DNA of 64,000 nt, taken from contig NZ_CP092431.1 in assembly GCF_022385335.1 (NCBI RefSeq), positions 4,836,001 through 4,900,000 of the forward strand, in the 5' to 3' direction. A program made the position numbers and the translations under genes. The notes beneath the pieces were generated by a model. That model worked only from the letters and a program-made list of their open reading frames with translations. It ran no database searches and was not told where the DNA came from. This document shows, piece by piece, positions 21,495-30,769 of the stretch. Within the stretch, counting starts at the first letter, position 1, and the number at the start of each line of letters is the position of its first letter. The DNA comes from Streptomyces deccanensis (GTDB lineage Bacteria > Actinomycetota > Actinomycetes > Streptomycetales > Streptomycetaceae).

Positions 21495-22265
21495 CTACTT
21501 CGCCGTCACCGTGTCGCCGTACGCCGTCGCTCCGCTCGTCGTGGAGGTCGCGGTGGCCTTCCAGCGCCAGGTGCCCGAGGTGGTGGCGGTGACGGTGGTG
21601 CGGAGCTTGCCGCCCGCGTCGGTGGTGACCGTCTTGACCGTGGAGTACGTGGAGGTGCCGGACCGCTTGAACTGGAGGGCCACGGAGCGGCCGGCGTGCG
21701 GGACGTACGTGTTGGTGTTCCAGTCGGCCCGGGTCAGGGCGCCGGTGACGGTGAGTCTGCCGCCCTTGGCCACGGGCTCGGGGCCGGCCTGGGTGGTGGC
21801 GAGCTTGGCCAGGCGCTTCACCTGGATCTTGGCGCTCGTCTCCAGGTCGTAGAAGTCCTGGTCCTTGGCGACGGCCTCGGCGGTGAAGCGCCAGATGCCC
21901 GCCGAGCTGTTCCTGAGGTCGTAGTAGTCGGTGCGGTCGGCGTCCAGGGTGAACTTGAACACGCATCTCATGGTGGTGGACGAGGGTCTGGCGCAGTCGG
22001 CGCTGCGGGCGTGGATGATCCGGTCGTCGGAGCTGACGAGCTTGGCCCCGAGGATGCCGTTGATGCCCGACCCGTCCTTGGCCGTGGCGGCGACGCTGAC
22101 CGTCTGGGCCGCGCTGACGCCGATGTTGAAGGTCTTCTGGTTGAAGTTCACCGAGGTGAAGACCGTGTCGCCCTTCGCGGTGTCCGCGTGGGCGGCGGCG
22201 GGGACGAGCAGCGAGAGCAGCGCCGAGGTGACGAGGGTGGCGACGGCCGCCGTACGTGTACGCAT
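21495..22265 (-). CDS. secreted protein with Ig-like/bacterial repeat domain
   Basis: A 256-residue protein. The N-terminal signal peptide is MRTRTAAVATLVTSALLSLLVPAAAHA, with an AHA cleavage site. The mature part has an N-terminal beta domain with two cysteines (about residues 93 and 103) and a C-terminal beta-sandwich unit (VAKGGRLTVTGALTRADWNT, then YVPHAGRSVALQFKRSGTSTYSTVKTV, then GTWRWKATAT). The C-terminal unit resembles the repeats of the large secreted protein at 61228-62859, so the two are probably paralogues in part. The start is the ATG before the signal peptide. It is convergent with the sigma factor fusion 38 bases away. Function unknown. Confidence 0.8.
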   Translation of the reverse strand: MRTRTAAVATLVTSALLSLLVPAAAHADTAKGDTVFTSVNFNQKTFNIGVSAAQTVSVAATAKDGSGINGILGAKLVSSDDRIIHARSADCARPSSTTMRCVFKFTLDADRTDYYDLRNSSAGIWRFTAEAVAKDQDFYDLETSAKIQVKRLAKLATTQAGPEPVAKGGRLTVTGALTRADWNTNTYVPHAGRSVALQFKRSGTSTYSTVKTVTTDAGGKLRTTVTATTSGTWRWKATATSTTSGATAYGDTVTAK

Positions 22266-22443
22266 GGTTCTCCAGGCACGAGAGCTACGGCACCTCGGGT
22301 GCGCCGGGCGTCGGGGGGCGCGTACGTGCACGTGAGGTGCTGGGGGGTCGGACGTCTGTCCGATCCAGAGGAGACCATCGGCGGGTCCCCATGGTTGTAC
22401 GCATCCGGATGCCGAGATTCCGCTACCTCTCCTGCCTCGACTG

Positions 22444-24537
22444 TCAGGCCCGTCGAGCCGTCGCCCCCGCGCCCAGGGCGCCGCGTTGGGGGGTGATGCC
22501 GGCCGGGACCGCGCGCTGTCTGGCCGGGGTGCCGGTCCAGCAGGTGCCTCGGCGGGAGAGGAGGCGGCGGAGCCAGAGTTCGAGGGCGACGAGGTCGGCG
22601 AGGCCGTCGAGCGGCAGGGGCTCGCCCTCGGCCGCGGCGCGCAGGGCCTTGCGGACCACTCGGGCCTCCACCAGGCCCGCCTGGGCGAGCAGGGGGGTGT
22701 CGAAGAGGGTGATCAGGGTGTCGGCGGCCGTACGCAGGCCGGTGCGGGCGGCCGCGGTGGACGTCGCGTGGGACGGGGCGCCCCAGCCGGGCGGGAGGTC
22801 GGTGACGCCGGCGCCCTCCAGGACCGTACGGAGTATGGCGGCGCGGGCGCCCGGCCGGACGCGCAGCGCCTCGGGGAGGGCGCGGCAGGCGCGGACGACC
22901 TGGTTGTCGAGGAAGGGCATGTGCAGGCGTTGGGAGCGGATCTCCGCCGCCTGTTCGAGGACCCTGAGGTCGGCCGCGTGGCGGGCCAGGGCCGCGCGGG
23001 CGCGGAAGTCGCCGGGGCGCTGGCCGGGGCCGACGGTGGAACGGCCGGTCGTCGCCCCCAGGCGAATCGATACTTCTGCCAGGGCCTCGCCCGTCAGCCA
23101 GCGGGCGGCCGGGCCCGGTCTGGCCCAGGTGAGCGCCGCCAGGGAGGCGCCCACCGCGCCTCCGGGCTCCTCGAAGCGGCGCTGCATCAGACGGGTGGCG
23201 AGGACCTCGACGCCGGAGCGGTACGGGGTGCGGGCCAGTTTCCGCGCGGCGCCGTAGACGCGGGCGGGGACCAGCACCGAGCCGTCGGCCTTGGCGAGGG
23301 CGGCGACCGGGCGGACCAGGTGACGGCGTTTGCGGTCCATGAGGAGGTCGGCGAGCCGGGCGGGGTGGGCGTCCAGGACCTGGCGGGCGCCGTAGCCGGT
23401 GAAGTGGTCGGCGCTGCCGGAGGCCAGGCGGGCGCGGTGGCGGGCGGCCGTCACCAGGGAGGGGCCCGGCTCGTCGGTGAGGGGGACGTCGAGGTCGGCG
23501 TACGGGAGGACCTCCTCGCCGCCGGTCACGACGACGTGGTGGAGCCGGGGGTTGGCGGCCAGGGTGCCCGCCCGTTCCAGTTCGGTCTCGCGGCCGGAGG
23601 TGGCCAGGTCGTTGAAGGTGACGGCGAGGAGACGCTCGCCGGCGCCGGTGCCGTGGCCGAGGACCGTGCCGGGGGCGCCGGGCAGTCCGGCGGCGAGCAG
23701 GGCCAGGGTGCCGGAGGCGGGGCCACCGGAGACGTCGGCTCCTATGCCGGGCACGGGCATGCCCCGGGCGGCGCGGCGCTCGGCGGGGCCCATGCCGGGC
23801 ACCGGCCCGGGGTCGACGTCGGGCACGTGCCGGGGGGCCGAGAGGCGGACCCGTACGGACTCCACGAGGGCGTCACGGACGGCGTCCACCGCGCTGGCCG
23901 GGTCGGCGGAGGGCGCGGCGACGGCGAGGGAGGCCACCGGCTCGTAGCCGGCGATCTCCCGCGCCCCGGCGCGCAGGATCAGTGCGTGCCCCGGAGGAAT
24001 GCGGCGCACGCCGTCGTACGGAGTGGAGTCGTGGAGGGCGTCCGGTACGTCGGGGGCGGCCAGCAGGGCGGCCAGATGCCCGAAGTCGAGGTTGGCCTCG
24101 ACGAGGTCGGCGAGGGGCAGGGCTGCGGTCGCGTACGCCGTGCCGCCCGCCCAGGGGGTGTGGAAGACCGGGCGCGCGCCCGCGAGGTCGCCGCAGACGG
24201 TCACCCGGCGGCCGACCTGGACGACGGCGGTGTAGCTGCCGGGCCAGGCGGTGAGGTGGCGCAGCGCGCCGCCGCGGGCGGCGAACAGGCCGACGCGCAA
24301 CTGCTCGTCGGAGGCGCCGCAGATCCCGAGGACGGCGATCCGCGTCTCGGCGTCGGCCTGCACGACCCGCACCTCGTCGGGGCGCCAGTCGCCGACGGCC
24401 CACAGCGGGTCGGGGCCGCCCCAGATCAGGTGCGAACCGACCGGGTGCACCGCCTCGCCGTCGGGTCCGGTGGCGCCGGCGGAGCCGTAGACGGGCGCGC
24501 CAGCGGCGGTACTGCTCCATCCCACCAACCACCGCAT
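22444..24537 (-). CDS. asparagine synthetase-like protein with degenerate active sites
   Basis: A 697-residue protein with the two-domain layout of class B asparagine synthetases, as used also by beta-lactam synthetases and lasso-peptide cyclases. The N-terminal glutaminase-like domain begins MRWLVGWSS, so it lacks the catalytic Cys2. The C-terminal synthetase domain has DVSGGPASGTLALLAAG where the PP-loop SGGxDSS is expected, losing the Asp. The second nucleotide motif is SADHFTGYGARQ instead of GADELFGGY. The RxPFLD motif is kept as LHMPFLDNQVVRACRALP. No lasso precursor, RRE or leader peptidase gene is near. It may be a non-catalytic relative or use altered chemistry. Start: the ATG at 24537. 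Confidence 0.82.
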   Translation of the reverse strand: MRWLVGWSSTAAGAPVYGSAGATGPDGEAVHPVGSHLIWGGPDPLWAVGDWRPDEVRVVQADAETRIAVLGICGASDEQLRVGLFAARGGALRHLTAWPGSYTAVVQVGRRVTVCGDLAGARPVFHTPWAGGTAYATAALPLADLVEANLDFGHLAALLAAPDVPDALHDSTPYDGVRRIPPGHALILRAGAREIAGYEPVASLAVAAPSADPASAVDAVRDALVESVRVRLSAPRHVPDVDPGPVPGMGPAERRAARGMPVPGIGADVSGGPASGTLALLAAGLPGAPGTVLGHGTGAGERLLAVTFNDLATSGRETELERAGTLAANPRLHHVVVTGGEEVLPYADLDVPLTDEPGPSLVTAARHRARLASGSADHFTGYGARQVLDAHPARLADLLMDRKRRHLVRPVAALAKADGSVLVPARVYGAARKLARTPYRSGVEVLATRLMQRRFEEPGGAVGASLAALTWARPGPAARWLTGEALAEVSIRLGATTGRSTVGPGQRPGDFRARAALARHAADLRVLEQAAEIRSQRLHMPFLDNQVVRACRALPEALRVRPGARAAILRTVLEGAGVTDLPPGWGAPSHATSTAAARTGLRTAADTLITLFDTPLLAQAGLVEARVVRKALRAAAEGEPLPLDGLADLVALELWLRRLLSRRGTCWTGTPARQRAVPAGITPQRGALGAGATARRA

Positions 24538-25251
24538 CGACGCCTCCACAGGCTGTGGACAACCGGTGCACCGTACGAACGGCACCCATGCTGCCACGAA
24601 GGAGGCCTGCCGGAGGGCGTGCGGCGCGGCTTGCGCACCGGTAAGTGCGCCCCTGGGGAGCCGTGAGCGCTCCCCCGTCACACCCTCAAGTCGCCCTTGA
24701 GAAGGGGCGGTCGACAAAGGAGGACCCCGGGTCTACGACGTGAATGCGCCCCCGGTACGCTCCCCCAAAACACCTAACGCGCCCTCAAGAGACGTGGTCG
24801 GGGCGGTATTCACCCCCGGCACCCACCGTCGATTTTCGGCCAAATCGGCCCCGAAGGGCGGAGTTCGCCCGCTCCCGCCTCGGCCCCCGATGGCGACGCA
24901 GCGTCAACGCACAGTCCGGGAGGCGGAGTTCGCCCCCCGGACCGGTCCGCCGCCCGCGGGGATGTAGGCGGCGGTGTCCCCCAGCCCACTGGATCCAGTA
25001 CAGCGGGCCGACCCACGCACGACCATGGAACCGCTCCCCCGGTGGCCGGAGAAGAGCGCACGGACGGGCGCACGGCCACACAGCGGGAGCACGTGACAAC
25101 ACTCCGTATGGCGTCCGCACTCTCGTACGGACCACAATCCCGCCATCCGGATTTGGGCCCCTTAACGCTTGGGATGCGGCGAACTACGCTGGGTTTACGA
25201 ATGCCGCGTGCCTATGCCGCCGCGGCAGCCGTCTGTTCGAGGGGTGGCGCA
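24538..25251. other. 714-bp intergenic region with short direct repeats
   Basis: No supported gene on either strand. The region separates a minus-strand and a plus-strand gene and should hold both promoters. The 14-mer GGCGGAGTTCGCCC occurs twice, at 24857-24870 and 24921-24934. A GAGGGGTGG ribosome binding site precedes the ATG at 25252. Open frames here are short and compositionally unlike real genes. Confidence 0.6.
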
Positions 25252-26676
25252 ATGTCCAGGGAGCAACGCGGGCCGAACGAAAAGCTCGGCGCCGTTCTCG
25301 CCCTCGCGGGAATCAGCAACGCAGGACTCGCGCGTCGCGTCAACGATCTTGGCGCCCAACGCGGGTTGACACTTCGCTACGACAAGACCTCGGTGGCGCG
25401 GTGGGTCTCCAAGGGCATGGTCCCCCAGGGTGCCGCGCCGCATCTCATCGCGGCCGCGATCGGGCAGAAGCTCGGCCGCCCGGTGCCGCTCCACGAGATC
25501 GGCCTGGCGGACGCGGATCCCGCCCCCGAAGTGGGCCTCGCCTTCCCCCGTGACGTCGGACAGGCGGTGCGCGCGGCGACGGAGCTCTACCGCCTCGACC
25601 TCGCCGGCCGCCGCGCGGGCACCGGCGGCATCTGGCAGTCCCTCGCCGGCTCCTTCGCTGTGAGCGCGTACGCGACACCCGCGTCACGCTGGCTCATAAC
25701 CCCGGCCGACAGTTCGGTGGCGCGCGAAGCGGGCTCCGTCGAGGGCTCCGGGTCGCCGCTGAAGGTCGGCCACAGCGATGTGCAGAAGTTGCGGGAGGCC
25801 GCCGAGGACGCCAGGCGCTGGGACTCCAAGTACGGAGGCGGCGACTGGCGTTCGTCGATGGTGCCGGAGTGCCTGCGGGTCGAGGCGGCGCCGCTGCTGC
25901 TCGGCTCGTACTCCGACGAGGTCGGCCGCGCCCTCTTCGGAGCCTCCGCCGAACTCACCCGCCTCGCAGGCTGGATGGCCTTTGACACGGGTCAACAGGA
26001 GGCGGCGCAGCGGTACTACATCCAGGCGCTGCGCCTGGCGCGGGCCGCGGCCGACGTACCGCTGGGCGGGTACGTCCTCGCGACGATGTCGCTGCAGGCG
26101 ACCTACCGGGGCTTCGGGGACGAGGGCGTCGACCTCGCGCAGGCCGCGCTGGAGCGCAACCGGGGGCTCGCCACCGCGCGCACGATGAGCTTCTTCCGGC
26201 TCGTCGAGGCGCGGGCGCACGCCCGCGCGGGCGACGCGGCGGCCGCCGGGGCGGCCCTCAAGGCCGCCGAGGGGTGGCTGGAGCGGGCCCGGGACGGCGA
26301 CCACGACCCGAGCTGGCTCGGGTTCTACGGCTACGACCGCTTCGCCGCGGACGCGGCCGAGTGCTACCGCGACCTCAAGGCGCCGCGTCAGGTGCGCCGC
26401 TTCACCGAGCAGGCGCTGTCGCGGCCGACGGAGGAGTTCGTACGCTCGCACGGGCTGCGGCTCGTCGTGTCGGCGGTCGCCGAGCTGGAGTCCGGCAATC
26501 TCGACGCGGCGTGCGAGCAGGGGGTGCGGGCGGTGGAGGTCGCGGGGCGCATCTCTTCGGCGCGCACGACCGAGTACGTGAAGGATCTGCTGCACCGACT
26601 GGAGCCGTACGGGGACGAGCCACGGGTCATCGAGCTGCGGGAGAGGGCGCGGCCGTTGTTGATGACACCGGCGTAG
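25252..26676 (+). CDS. HTH plus TPR-like regulatory protein
   Basis: A 474-residue protein. The N-terminal domain (about residues 1-80) looks like a XRE-type helix-turn-helix ([54 protein letters not shown]). The rest is helical with repeat character of TPR type (residues about 215-460, e.g. [34 protein letters not shown]). Proteins of this build in streptomycetes include developmental and antibiotic repressors of the NsdA/NsdB kind. I see the architecture but cannot assign the orthologue. Start: the ATG after GAGGGGTGG. It stands alone in its transcription unit. Sequence quality and codon use look like a conserved core gene. Confidence 0.78.
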   Translation: MSREQRGPNEKLGAVLALAGISNAGLARRVNDLGAQRGLTLRYDKTSVARWVSKGMVPQGAAPHLIAAAIGQKLGRPVPLHEIGLADADPAPEVGLAFPRDVGQAVRAATELYRLDLAGRRAGTGGIWQSLAGSFAVSAYATPASRWLITPADSSVAREAGSVEGSGSPLKVGHSDVQKLREAAEDARRWDSKYGGGDWRSSMVPECLRVEAAPLLLGSYSDEVGRALFGASAELTRLAGWMAFDTGQQEAAQRYYIQALRLARAAADVPLGGYVLATMSLQATYRGFGDEGVDLAQAALERNRGLATARTMSFFRLVEARAHARAGDAAAAGAALKAAEGWLERARDGDHDPSWLGFYGYDRFAADAAECYRDLKAPRQVRRFTEQALSRPTEEFVRSHGLRLVVSAVAELESGNLDAACEQGVRAVEVAGRISSARTTEYVKDLLHRLEPYGDEPRVIELRERARPLLMTPA

Positions 26677-26744
26677 GTCTTGGGCGCCTGATCATCTGCC
26701 GGGTTTATGTGGTTTGTGCGAGTGCGGGTGCGTCGGGGCTGATC

Positions 26745-26764
26745 GCGCAGTTCCCCGCGCCCCT
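26745..26764 (+). repeat. dispersed intergenic repeat, second copy
   Basis: Exact copy of GCGCAGTTCCCCGCGCCCCT, identical to 19327-19346. It is followed by GAAGGGCGCGG, which can pair back with GCGCCCCT to form a short stem. It lies between two plus-strand genes. Confidence 0.8.
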
Positions 26765-26884
26765 GAAGGGCGCGGCTCTGGGTGCCCGGCGACGAAGAAC
26801 GTGATCGGCGTCATGCGGACGGCTTCCGGGTTTGAGGGCATTGTCAGTGGTGCAGTGCACTATCGGAGTCGGGAGGTGGGGCGC

Positions 26885-28096
26885 GTGCGGAGGCAGGGCG
26901 CTTACGACTGTGATGTGCTCGTCGTCGGCGGCGGGATCGTCGGGCTGTCCACGGCGTACGCGATCACGCGGGCGGCGCCGGGCACACGCGTCACCGTGCT
27001 GGAGAAGGAGCCGGGTCCGGCCCGGCACCAGACCGGGCGGAACAGCGGCGTCATCCACAGCGGGATCTACTACCGGCCGGGGTCGCTGAAGGCGCGATAC
27101 GCGGTCAAGGGCGCCGCCGAGATGGTGAAGTTCTGCGCCGAGTACGGCATCGACCACGCCGTCACCGGGAAGCTGATCGTCGCCACGGAGCGGTCGGAGC
27201 TGCCCCGGCTGCACGCGCTGGTGCAGCGCGGCCGGGAGAACGGGATTCCGGTGCGGGAGCTGGGCGCCACCCAGATCGCCGAGTACGAGCCGGAGGTGCG
27301 CGGGCTCGCGGCCATACAGGTCGGCACCACCGGGATCTGCGACTTCGTGGGCGTCGCCCGGCAGCTCGCCCGCGCGTCCGGCGCCGAGATCCGCTACGGC
27401 GCCGAGGTCGAGCGGATCGACCGGCGGGCGTCGCTGGGGGTCGCCGTGCGGGTGCGGGGCGGTGACGTCGTACGGGGGCGGGTGCTGGTGAACTGCGCCG
27501 GGCTGCACTGCGACGAGGTGGCCCGGATGACCGGGGACGAGCCCGGGATGCGGATCGTGCCCTTCCGGGGGGAGTACTACGAGCTGGCGCGGCCCGAGCT
27601 GGTCCGTGGACTCGTGTATCCGGTGCCCGACCCCGCGTTCCCGTTCCTCGGGGTGCATCTGACCCGGGGGATCGACGGAGGCGTCCACATCGGGCCCAAC
27701 GCCGTGCCCGCGCTGGCCCGCGAGGGGTACGGGTGGGGGACCGTACGACCCCGGGAGCTGGGGGCGACGCTGGCGTGGCCCGGGTCCTGGCGGATAGCGC
27801 GGCGGCACTGGCGGTACGGGGCCGGGGAGCTGCGGCGGTCCGTGTCCAAGAAGGCGTTCACCGGGGCGGTGCGGCGGCTGTTGCCCGCGGTCTCGGAGGG
27901 TGATCTCGTGCCGGCCGCGGCCGGGGTGCGGGCGCAGGCCGTGCTGCGGGACGGGACGCTGGTGGACGACTTCCTGATCAGGGAGGGAGCGCGGGCGGTA
28001 CACGTACTGAACGCGCCTTCGCCCGCGGCCACGGCTTCACTGCCGATCGGGCGTGAGGTGGGGAGACGGGCGCTGGCGGCGCTGGCCGGGACGTGA
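26885..28096 (+). CDS. lhgO: L-2-hydroxyglutarate oxidase family flavoenzyme
   Basis: A 403-residue FAD enzyme of the DAO superfamily. The dinucleotide-binding motif is CDVLVVGGGIVGLSTAYAI, followed by TVLEKEPGPARHQTGRNSGVIHSGIYY. The sequence HQTGRNSGVIHSGIYYxPGSLKA is diagnostic of LhgO/L2HGDH, which oxidises L-2-hydroxyglutarate to 2-oxoglutarate. The C-terminal part has the conserved R-Q-A segment GVRAQAVLRDGTLVDDF and HVLNAPSPAATASLPIG. The chosen start is GTG 26885, 8 bases after GGGAGGTGGG; an in-frame GTG at 26876 overlaps that RBS. The 3' end is the first unit of a 45-bp tandem repeat. Confidence 0.9.
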   Translation: MRRQGAYDCDVLVVGGGIVGLSTAYAITRAAPGTRVTVLEKEPGPARHQTGRNSGVIHSGIYYRPGSLKARYAVKGAAEMVKFCAEYGIDHAVTGKLIVATERSELPRLHALVQRGRENGIPVRELGATQIAEYEPEVRGLAAIQVGTTGICDFVGVARQLARASGAEIRYGAEVERIDRRASLGVAVRVRGGDVVRGRVLVNCAGLHCDEVARMTGDEPGMRIVPFRGEYYELARPELVRGLVYPVPDPAFPFLGVHLTRGIDGGVHIGPNAVPALAREGYGWGTVRPRELGATLAWPGSWRIARRHWRYGAGELRRSVSKKAFTGAVRRLLPAVSEGDLVPAAAGVRAQAVLRDGTLVDDFLIREGARAVHVLNAPSPAATASLPIGREVGRRALAALAGT

Positions 28097-28203
28097 CGTG
28101 CGTCCGGGGCACGGGCGTTGGCGGCATTGGCCGGGACGTGAGGTGCGTCCGGGGCACGGGCGTTGGCGGCATTGGCCGGGGCATGAGGTGCGTCCGGGGG
28201 CAC
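28068..28203. repeat. 45-bp tandem repeat spanning gene 3' end (3 copies)
   Basis: Three units of 45 bp (28068-28112, 28113-28157, and 28158-28203 with one extra base), each starting GGGCG(C/T)TGGCGGC and ending GTCCGGGGCAC. The first unit encodes the last residues and stop codon of the hydroxyglutarate oxidase (RALAALAGT). The other two lie between that gene and trmB. Copies 2 and 3 differ at very few bases, so the expansion is recent. Confidence 0.95.
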
Positions 28204-28248
28204 GGAGGTGGGAGCCGCTTCGGTCGGGGGTCGTAAAATTGTGGGACT

Positions 28249-29124
28249 GTGTCTGACTCCATCGATGCCCCCGAGCCCCGCACCCCCGGTGCCTCCCTTC
28301 GGCACACCCGGCCCAAGGGGGAGCCTCGGTTTCCCGACGGGCCCAAGGCGGATCCCGCCGGGTCGCACTTCGAGCGGCGGATCCGGAGCTTCCAGCCGCG
28401 GCGGAGCCGGGTGACGGCCGGGCAGGCGGACGCCCTGCAGCGGCTGTGGCCCAAGTGGGGGCTCGACATCGACGGGCGGGACCTGGACCTCGTCGAGCTG
28501 TTCGGGAACGACCGGCCCGTCGTGCTGGAGATCGGCTTCGGGATGGGCGAGGCGACCGCGCGGATGGCCGCCGCCGACCCCGAGACCAACGTCCTCGCCG
28601 TGGATGTGCACACCCCGGGCCAGGGCAACCTGCTGAACCTCGCGGACCAGAGCGGGCTGTCCAACGTCCGGGTCGCCAACGGCGACGCGATCATCCTGCT
28701 GCGGGAGATGCTCCCGCCCGACTCCCTGGACGGGCTGCGCGTCTATTTCCCCGACCCCTGGCCCAAGAAGCGGCACCACAAGCGGCGGCTCATCCAACCG
28801 GAATTCCTCACGCTCGTCGCGTCCCGGCTCAGGCCGGGGGCGATCGTACACTGCGCGACGGACTGGGAGCCGTACGCCGAGCAGATGCTGGACGTGCTCA
28901 CCGCGCACCCCGACTTCGAGAACACCCGGGCCGACGGCGGGTTCGCGCCACGTCCCGCCTTCCGGCCGCTGACCCGTTTCGAGGGGCAGGGACTGGACAA
29001 GGGTCATGTGGTGAACGATCTGCTCTTCCGCCGCGTACAGCAGCGTGAGCAGGAGCGGAACCCGAAGCGGAAGCAGGAGCAGAAGCAGAAGCCGCAGTCC
29101 GAACTGCCCCCCACAGGCGCCTGA
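28249..29124 (+). CDS. trmB: tRNA (guanine-N7-)-methyltransferase TrmB
   Basis: A 291-residue SAM-dependent methyltransferase that forms m7G46 in tRNA. The SAM motif is VVLEIGFGMGEATARMA; the acidic motif is NVLAVDVHTPG; the family signature is RVYFPDPWPKKRHHKRRLIQPEFL; and the late motif is FRPLTRFEGQGLDKGHVVNDLLFRR. Typical TrmB is about 240 residues. This one has a Pro/Gly-rich N-terminal extension of about 45 residues and a Lys/Gln-rich C-terminal tail, both common in streptomycetes. Start: the GTG at 28249 (MSDSIDAPEP). It is 77 bases upstream of a PrsW-type protease gene. Confidence 0.95.
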   Translation: MSDSIDAPEPRTPGASLRHTRPKGEPRFPDGPKADPAGSHFERRIRSFQPRRSRVTAGQADALQRLWPKWGLDIDGRDLDLVELFGNDRPVVLEIGFGMGEATARMAAADPETNVLAVDVHTPGQGNLLNLADQSGLSNVRVANGDAIILLREMLPPDSLDGLRVYFPDPWPKKRHHKRRLIQPEFLTLVASRLRPGAIVHCATDWEPYAEQMLDVLTAHPDFENTRADGGFAPRPAFRPLTRFEGQGLDKGHVVNDLLFRRVQQREQERNPKRKQEQKQKPQSELPPTGA

Positions 29125-29201
29125 CGACTTGCCTTCACCGCCCGGCGGGGCGTACCACGCGCCGTCGCGGGCGGCGCCCGTCCCTCGTTAGGGTCAATGC
29201 A

Positions 29202-30557
29202 ATGGCCACCAGTTCCCCCTACCCGACGCACCCCAGCGGCCCCACCGGTGGGTATGTGTTCAGGCCCACCCGCTGGTGGCAGCGGAAGGGCGTCAGATAC
29301 GGGGCGCTGATAGGACTGCTCGCGGTCTCCGGGCTCGTCATCCTCGCGCTCGTCCGGGAACAGACCGGCACGGAGGGCTTTCTCGTCGGGCTGGGGCTCG
29401 CGGTGCTGCCCGTGCCCCTGCTCATGGCGGCGTTCCGGTGGCTGGACCGGGTGGAGCCCGGGCCCTGGCGGAACCTGGTGTTCGCGTTCGCCTGGGGGGC
29501 GTGTGCGGCGGCGCTGATAGCCATCGTGGCGAACAGCTTCGCGACGCGGTGGATAGCGACGGCCACGGCCGATCCCTCGCACGCCGACACCCTGGGTGCC
29601 ACCGTCATAGCTCCCGTGGTCGAGGAGACCGCCAAGGCCGCCGCCGTCTTACTCGTGTTCCTGTTCAGGAGACGGGACTTCACCGGGGTCGTGGACGGGG
29701 TGGTGATCGCCGGCTTCACCGCGACGGGGTTCGCCTTCACCGAGAACATCCTGTACCTGGGGACCGCCTTCGGGACGGACCAGCTCAGCGGCGGGAGCGG
29801 CCTCGCGTCGGTCACCGCGGCCACGTTCTTCGTACGGGTGATCATGTCGCCGTTCGCGCATCCCCTGTTCACCGTGCTGACGGGGATCGGGTTCGGGGTG
29901 GCGGCGTTCTCCGCGGAGTGGCAGCGGGGGCGGCGGGTGCTGGTGCCCATGGGCGGGTTGCTGCTCGCCATGGGGATGCACTCGGTCTGGAACGGGTCGG
30001 CGACGTTCGGGGAGTACGGGTTCTTCGCGGTGTACGCGGCGTTCATGGTGCCGGCGTTCGGGTTGCTGACGTGGTGGGTGATCTGGGCTCGGCAGCGGGA
30101 GTTGCGGACCGTGCGGGAGGGGTTGCCGGCGTATGCGGCGGCGGGGTGGCTGACGCCGGTCGAGCCGTATGTCCTGGGGTCGATGCGGGGGCGGCGGGTG
30201 GCCCGGGAGTACGCGGCGCACCACTTCGGGAAGGCGGGGGCCCGGTCGATCGCGGAGTACGAGGTGTACGCGACGAAGCTGGCCTTCCACCGGTACCGGG
30301 GGTTGCGGGGGCGGGCCGGGGGTGACTTCGCGCTGCGGGAGCGGGAGTTGCTGTTCGAGCTGTGGCGCAGGCGGGAGCTGGCTCGGCCGGCCATGGCGTA
30401 TGCGGGGCGCGAGGTCGGGGCGAAGTACGGCTACGGGGGCGGGCCCGGGTACGGGTACGGGAATGGGTACGGGTCTGGGGCGTTCGGGGCGGCGTACTTG
30501 CAGCCCGTGACCTACGGGGTGCCGTCGTATCCCGCGCACAACCCCTATCGGTACTAG
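29202..30557 (+). CDS. PrsW family intramembrane metalloprotease-like protein
   Basis: A 451-residue membrane protein with about eight hydrophobic segments in residues 33-300. It carries PrsW family motifs: the glutamate pair in APVVEETAKAAAVL (E141-E142), FTENILYLG, FAHPLFTVLTGIGFG and LAMGMHSVWNGS. PrsW of Bacillus subtilis cleaves an anti-sigma factor (RsiW) to release an ECF sigma factor. The substrate here is unknown, and the sigma fusion at 19.5 kb is too far to link. A cytoplasmic helical region follows, and the C-terminus is Gly/Tyr-rich (YGYGGGPGYGYGNGYG). Start: the ATG at 29202. Confidence 0.88.
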   Translation: MATSSPYPTHPSGPTGGYVFRPTRWWQRKGVRYGALIGLLAVSGLVILALVREQTGTEGFLVGLGLAVLPVPLLMAAFRWLDRVEPGPWRNLVFAFAWGACAAALIAIVANSFATRWIATATADPSHADTLGATVIAPVVEETAKAAAVLLVFLFRRRDFTGVVDGVVIAGFTATGFAFTENILYLGTAFGTDQLSGGSGLASVTAATFFVRVIMSPFAHPLFTVLTGIGFGVAAFSAEWQRGRRVLVPMGGLLLAMGMHSVWNGSATFGEYGFFAVYAAFMVPAFGLLTWWVIWARQRELRTVREGLPAYAAAGWLTPVEPYVLGSMRGRRVAREYAAHHFGKAGARSIAEYEVYATKLAFHRYRGLRGRAGGDFALRERELLFELWRRRELARPAMAYAGREVGAKYGYGGGPGYGYGNGYGSGAFGAAYLQPVTYGVPSYPAHNPYRY

Positions 30558-30576
30558 CGCTGCGCCTGTCGGGGGC

Positions 30577-30690
30577 GGGGCCGCGCCGGTGCGGCACGCC
30601 CGTCGCTTGGTGCCCTACGGCCCGGGGGTGGATCGGCGGGACTTCTCTGGGCCGCTGTATGCGACGGGCGTACCGCACCGGCACGGCCCC
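30577..30690. repeat. 30-bp inverted repeat, 54-bp loop
   Basis: Left arm 30577-30606 starts GGGGCCGCGCCGG; right arm 30661-30690 ends CCGGCACGGCCCC. 28 of 30 positions pair. It lies between convergent genes (PrsW-like and aldo/keto reductase). As RNA it forms a long stem on both strands and may be a bidirectional terminator. The long near-perfect arms with a loop also resemble a small non-autonomous element. Confidence 0.9.
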
Positions 30691-30769
30691 TTCCGTCGGT
30701 CGGCGGGCGGGCGAGCGTCGGGGCGCTGTGTGGTCGCTCGCTCCGCGCCCCGTGCTGGTTCGTGCGGGT

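Noticed and set aside
24785..25135. A 116-residue minus-strand frame in the intergenic gap
   Set aside because: Codon position bias and composition are not those of a gene, no ribosome binding site is present, and no domain is recognisable.
22444..25251. Lasso-peptide biosynthetic cluster
   Set aside because: Only a cyclase-like protein is present. No precursor peptide, RRE or leader peptidase gene was found, and the cyclase motifs are degenerate.
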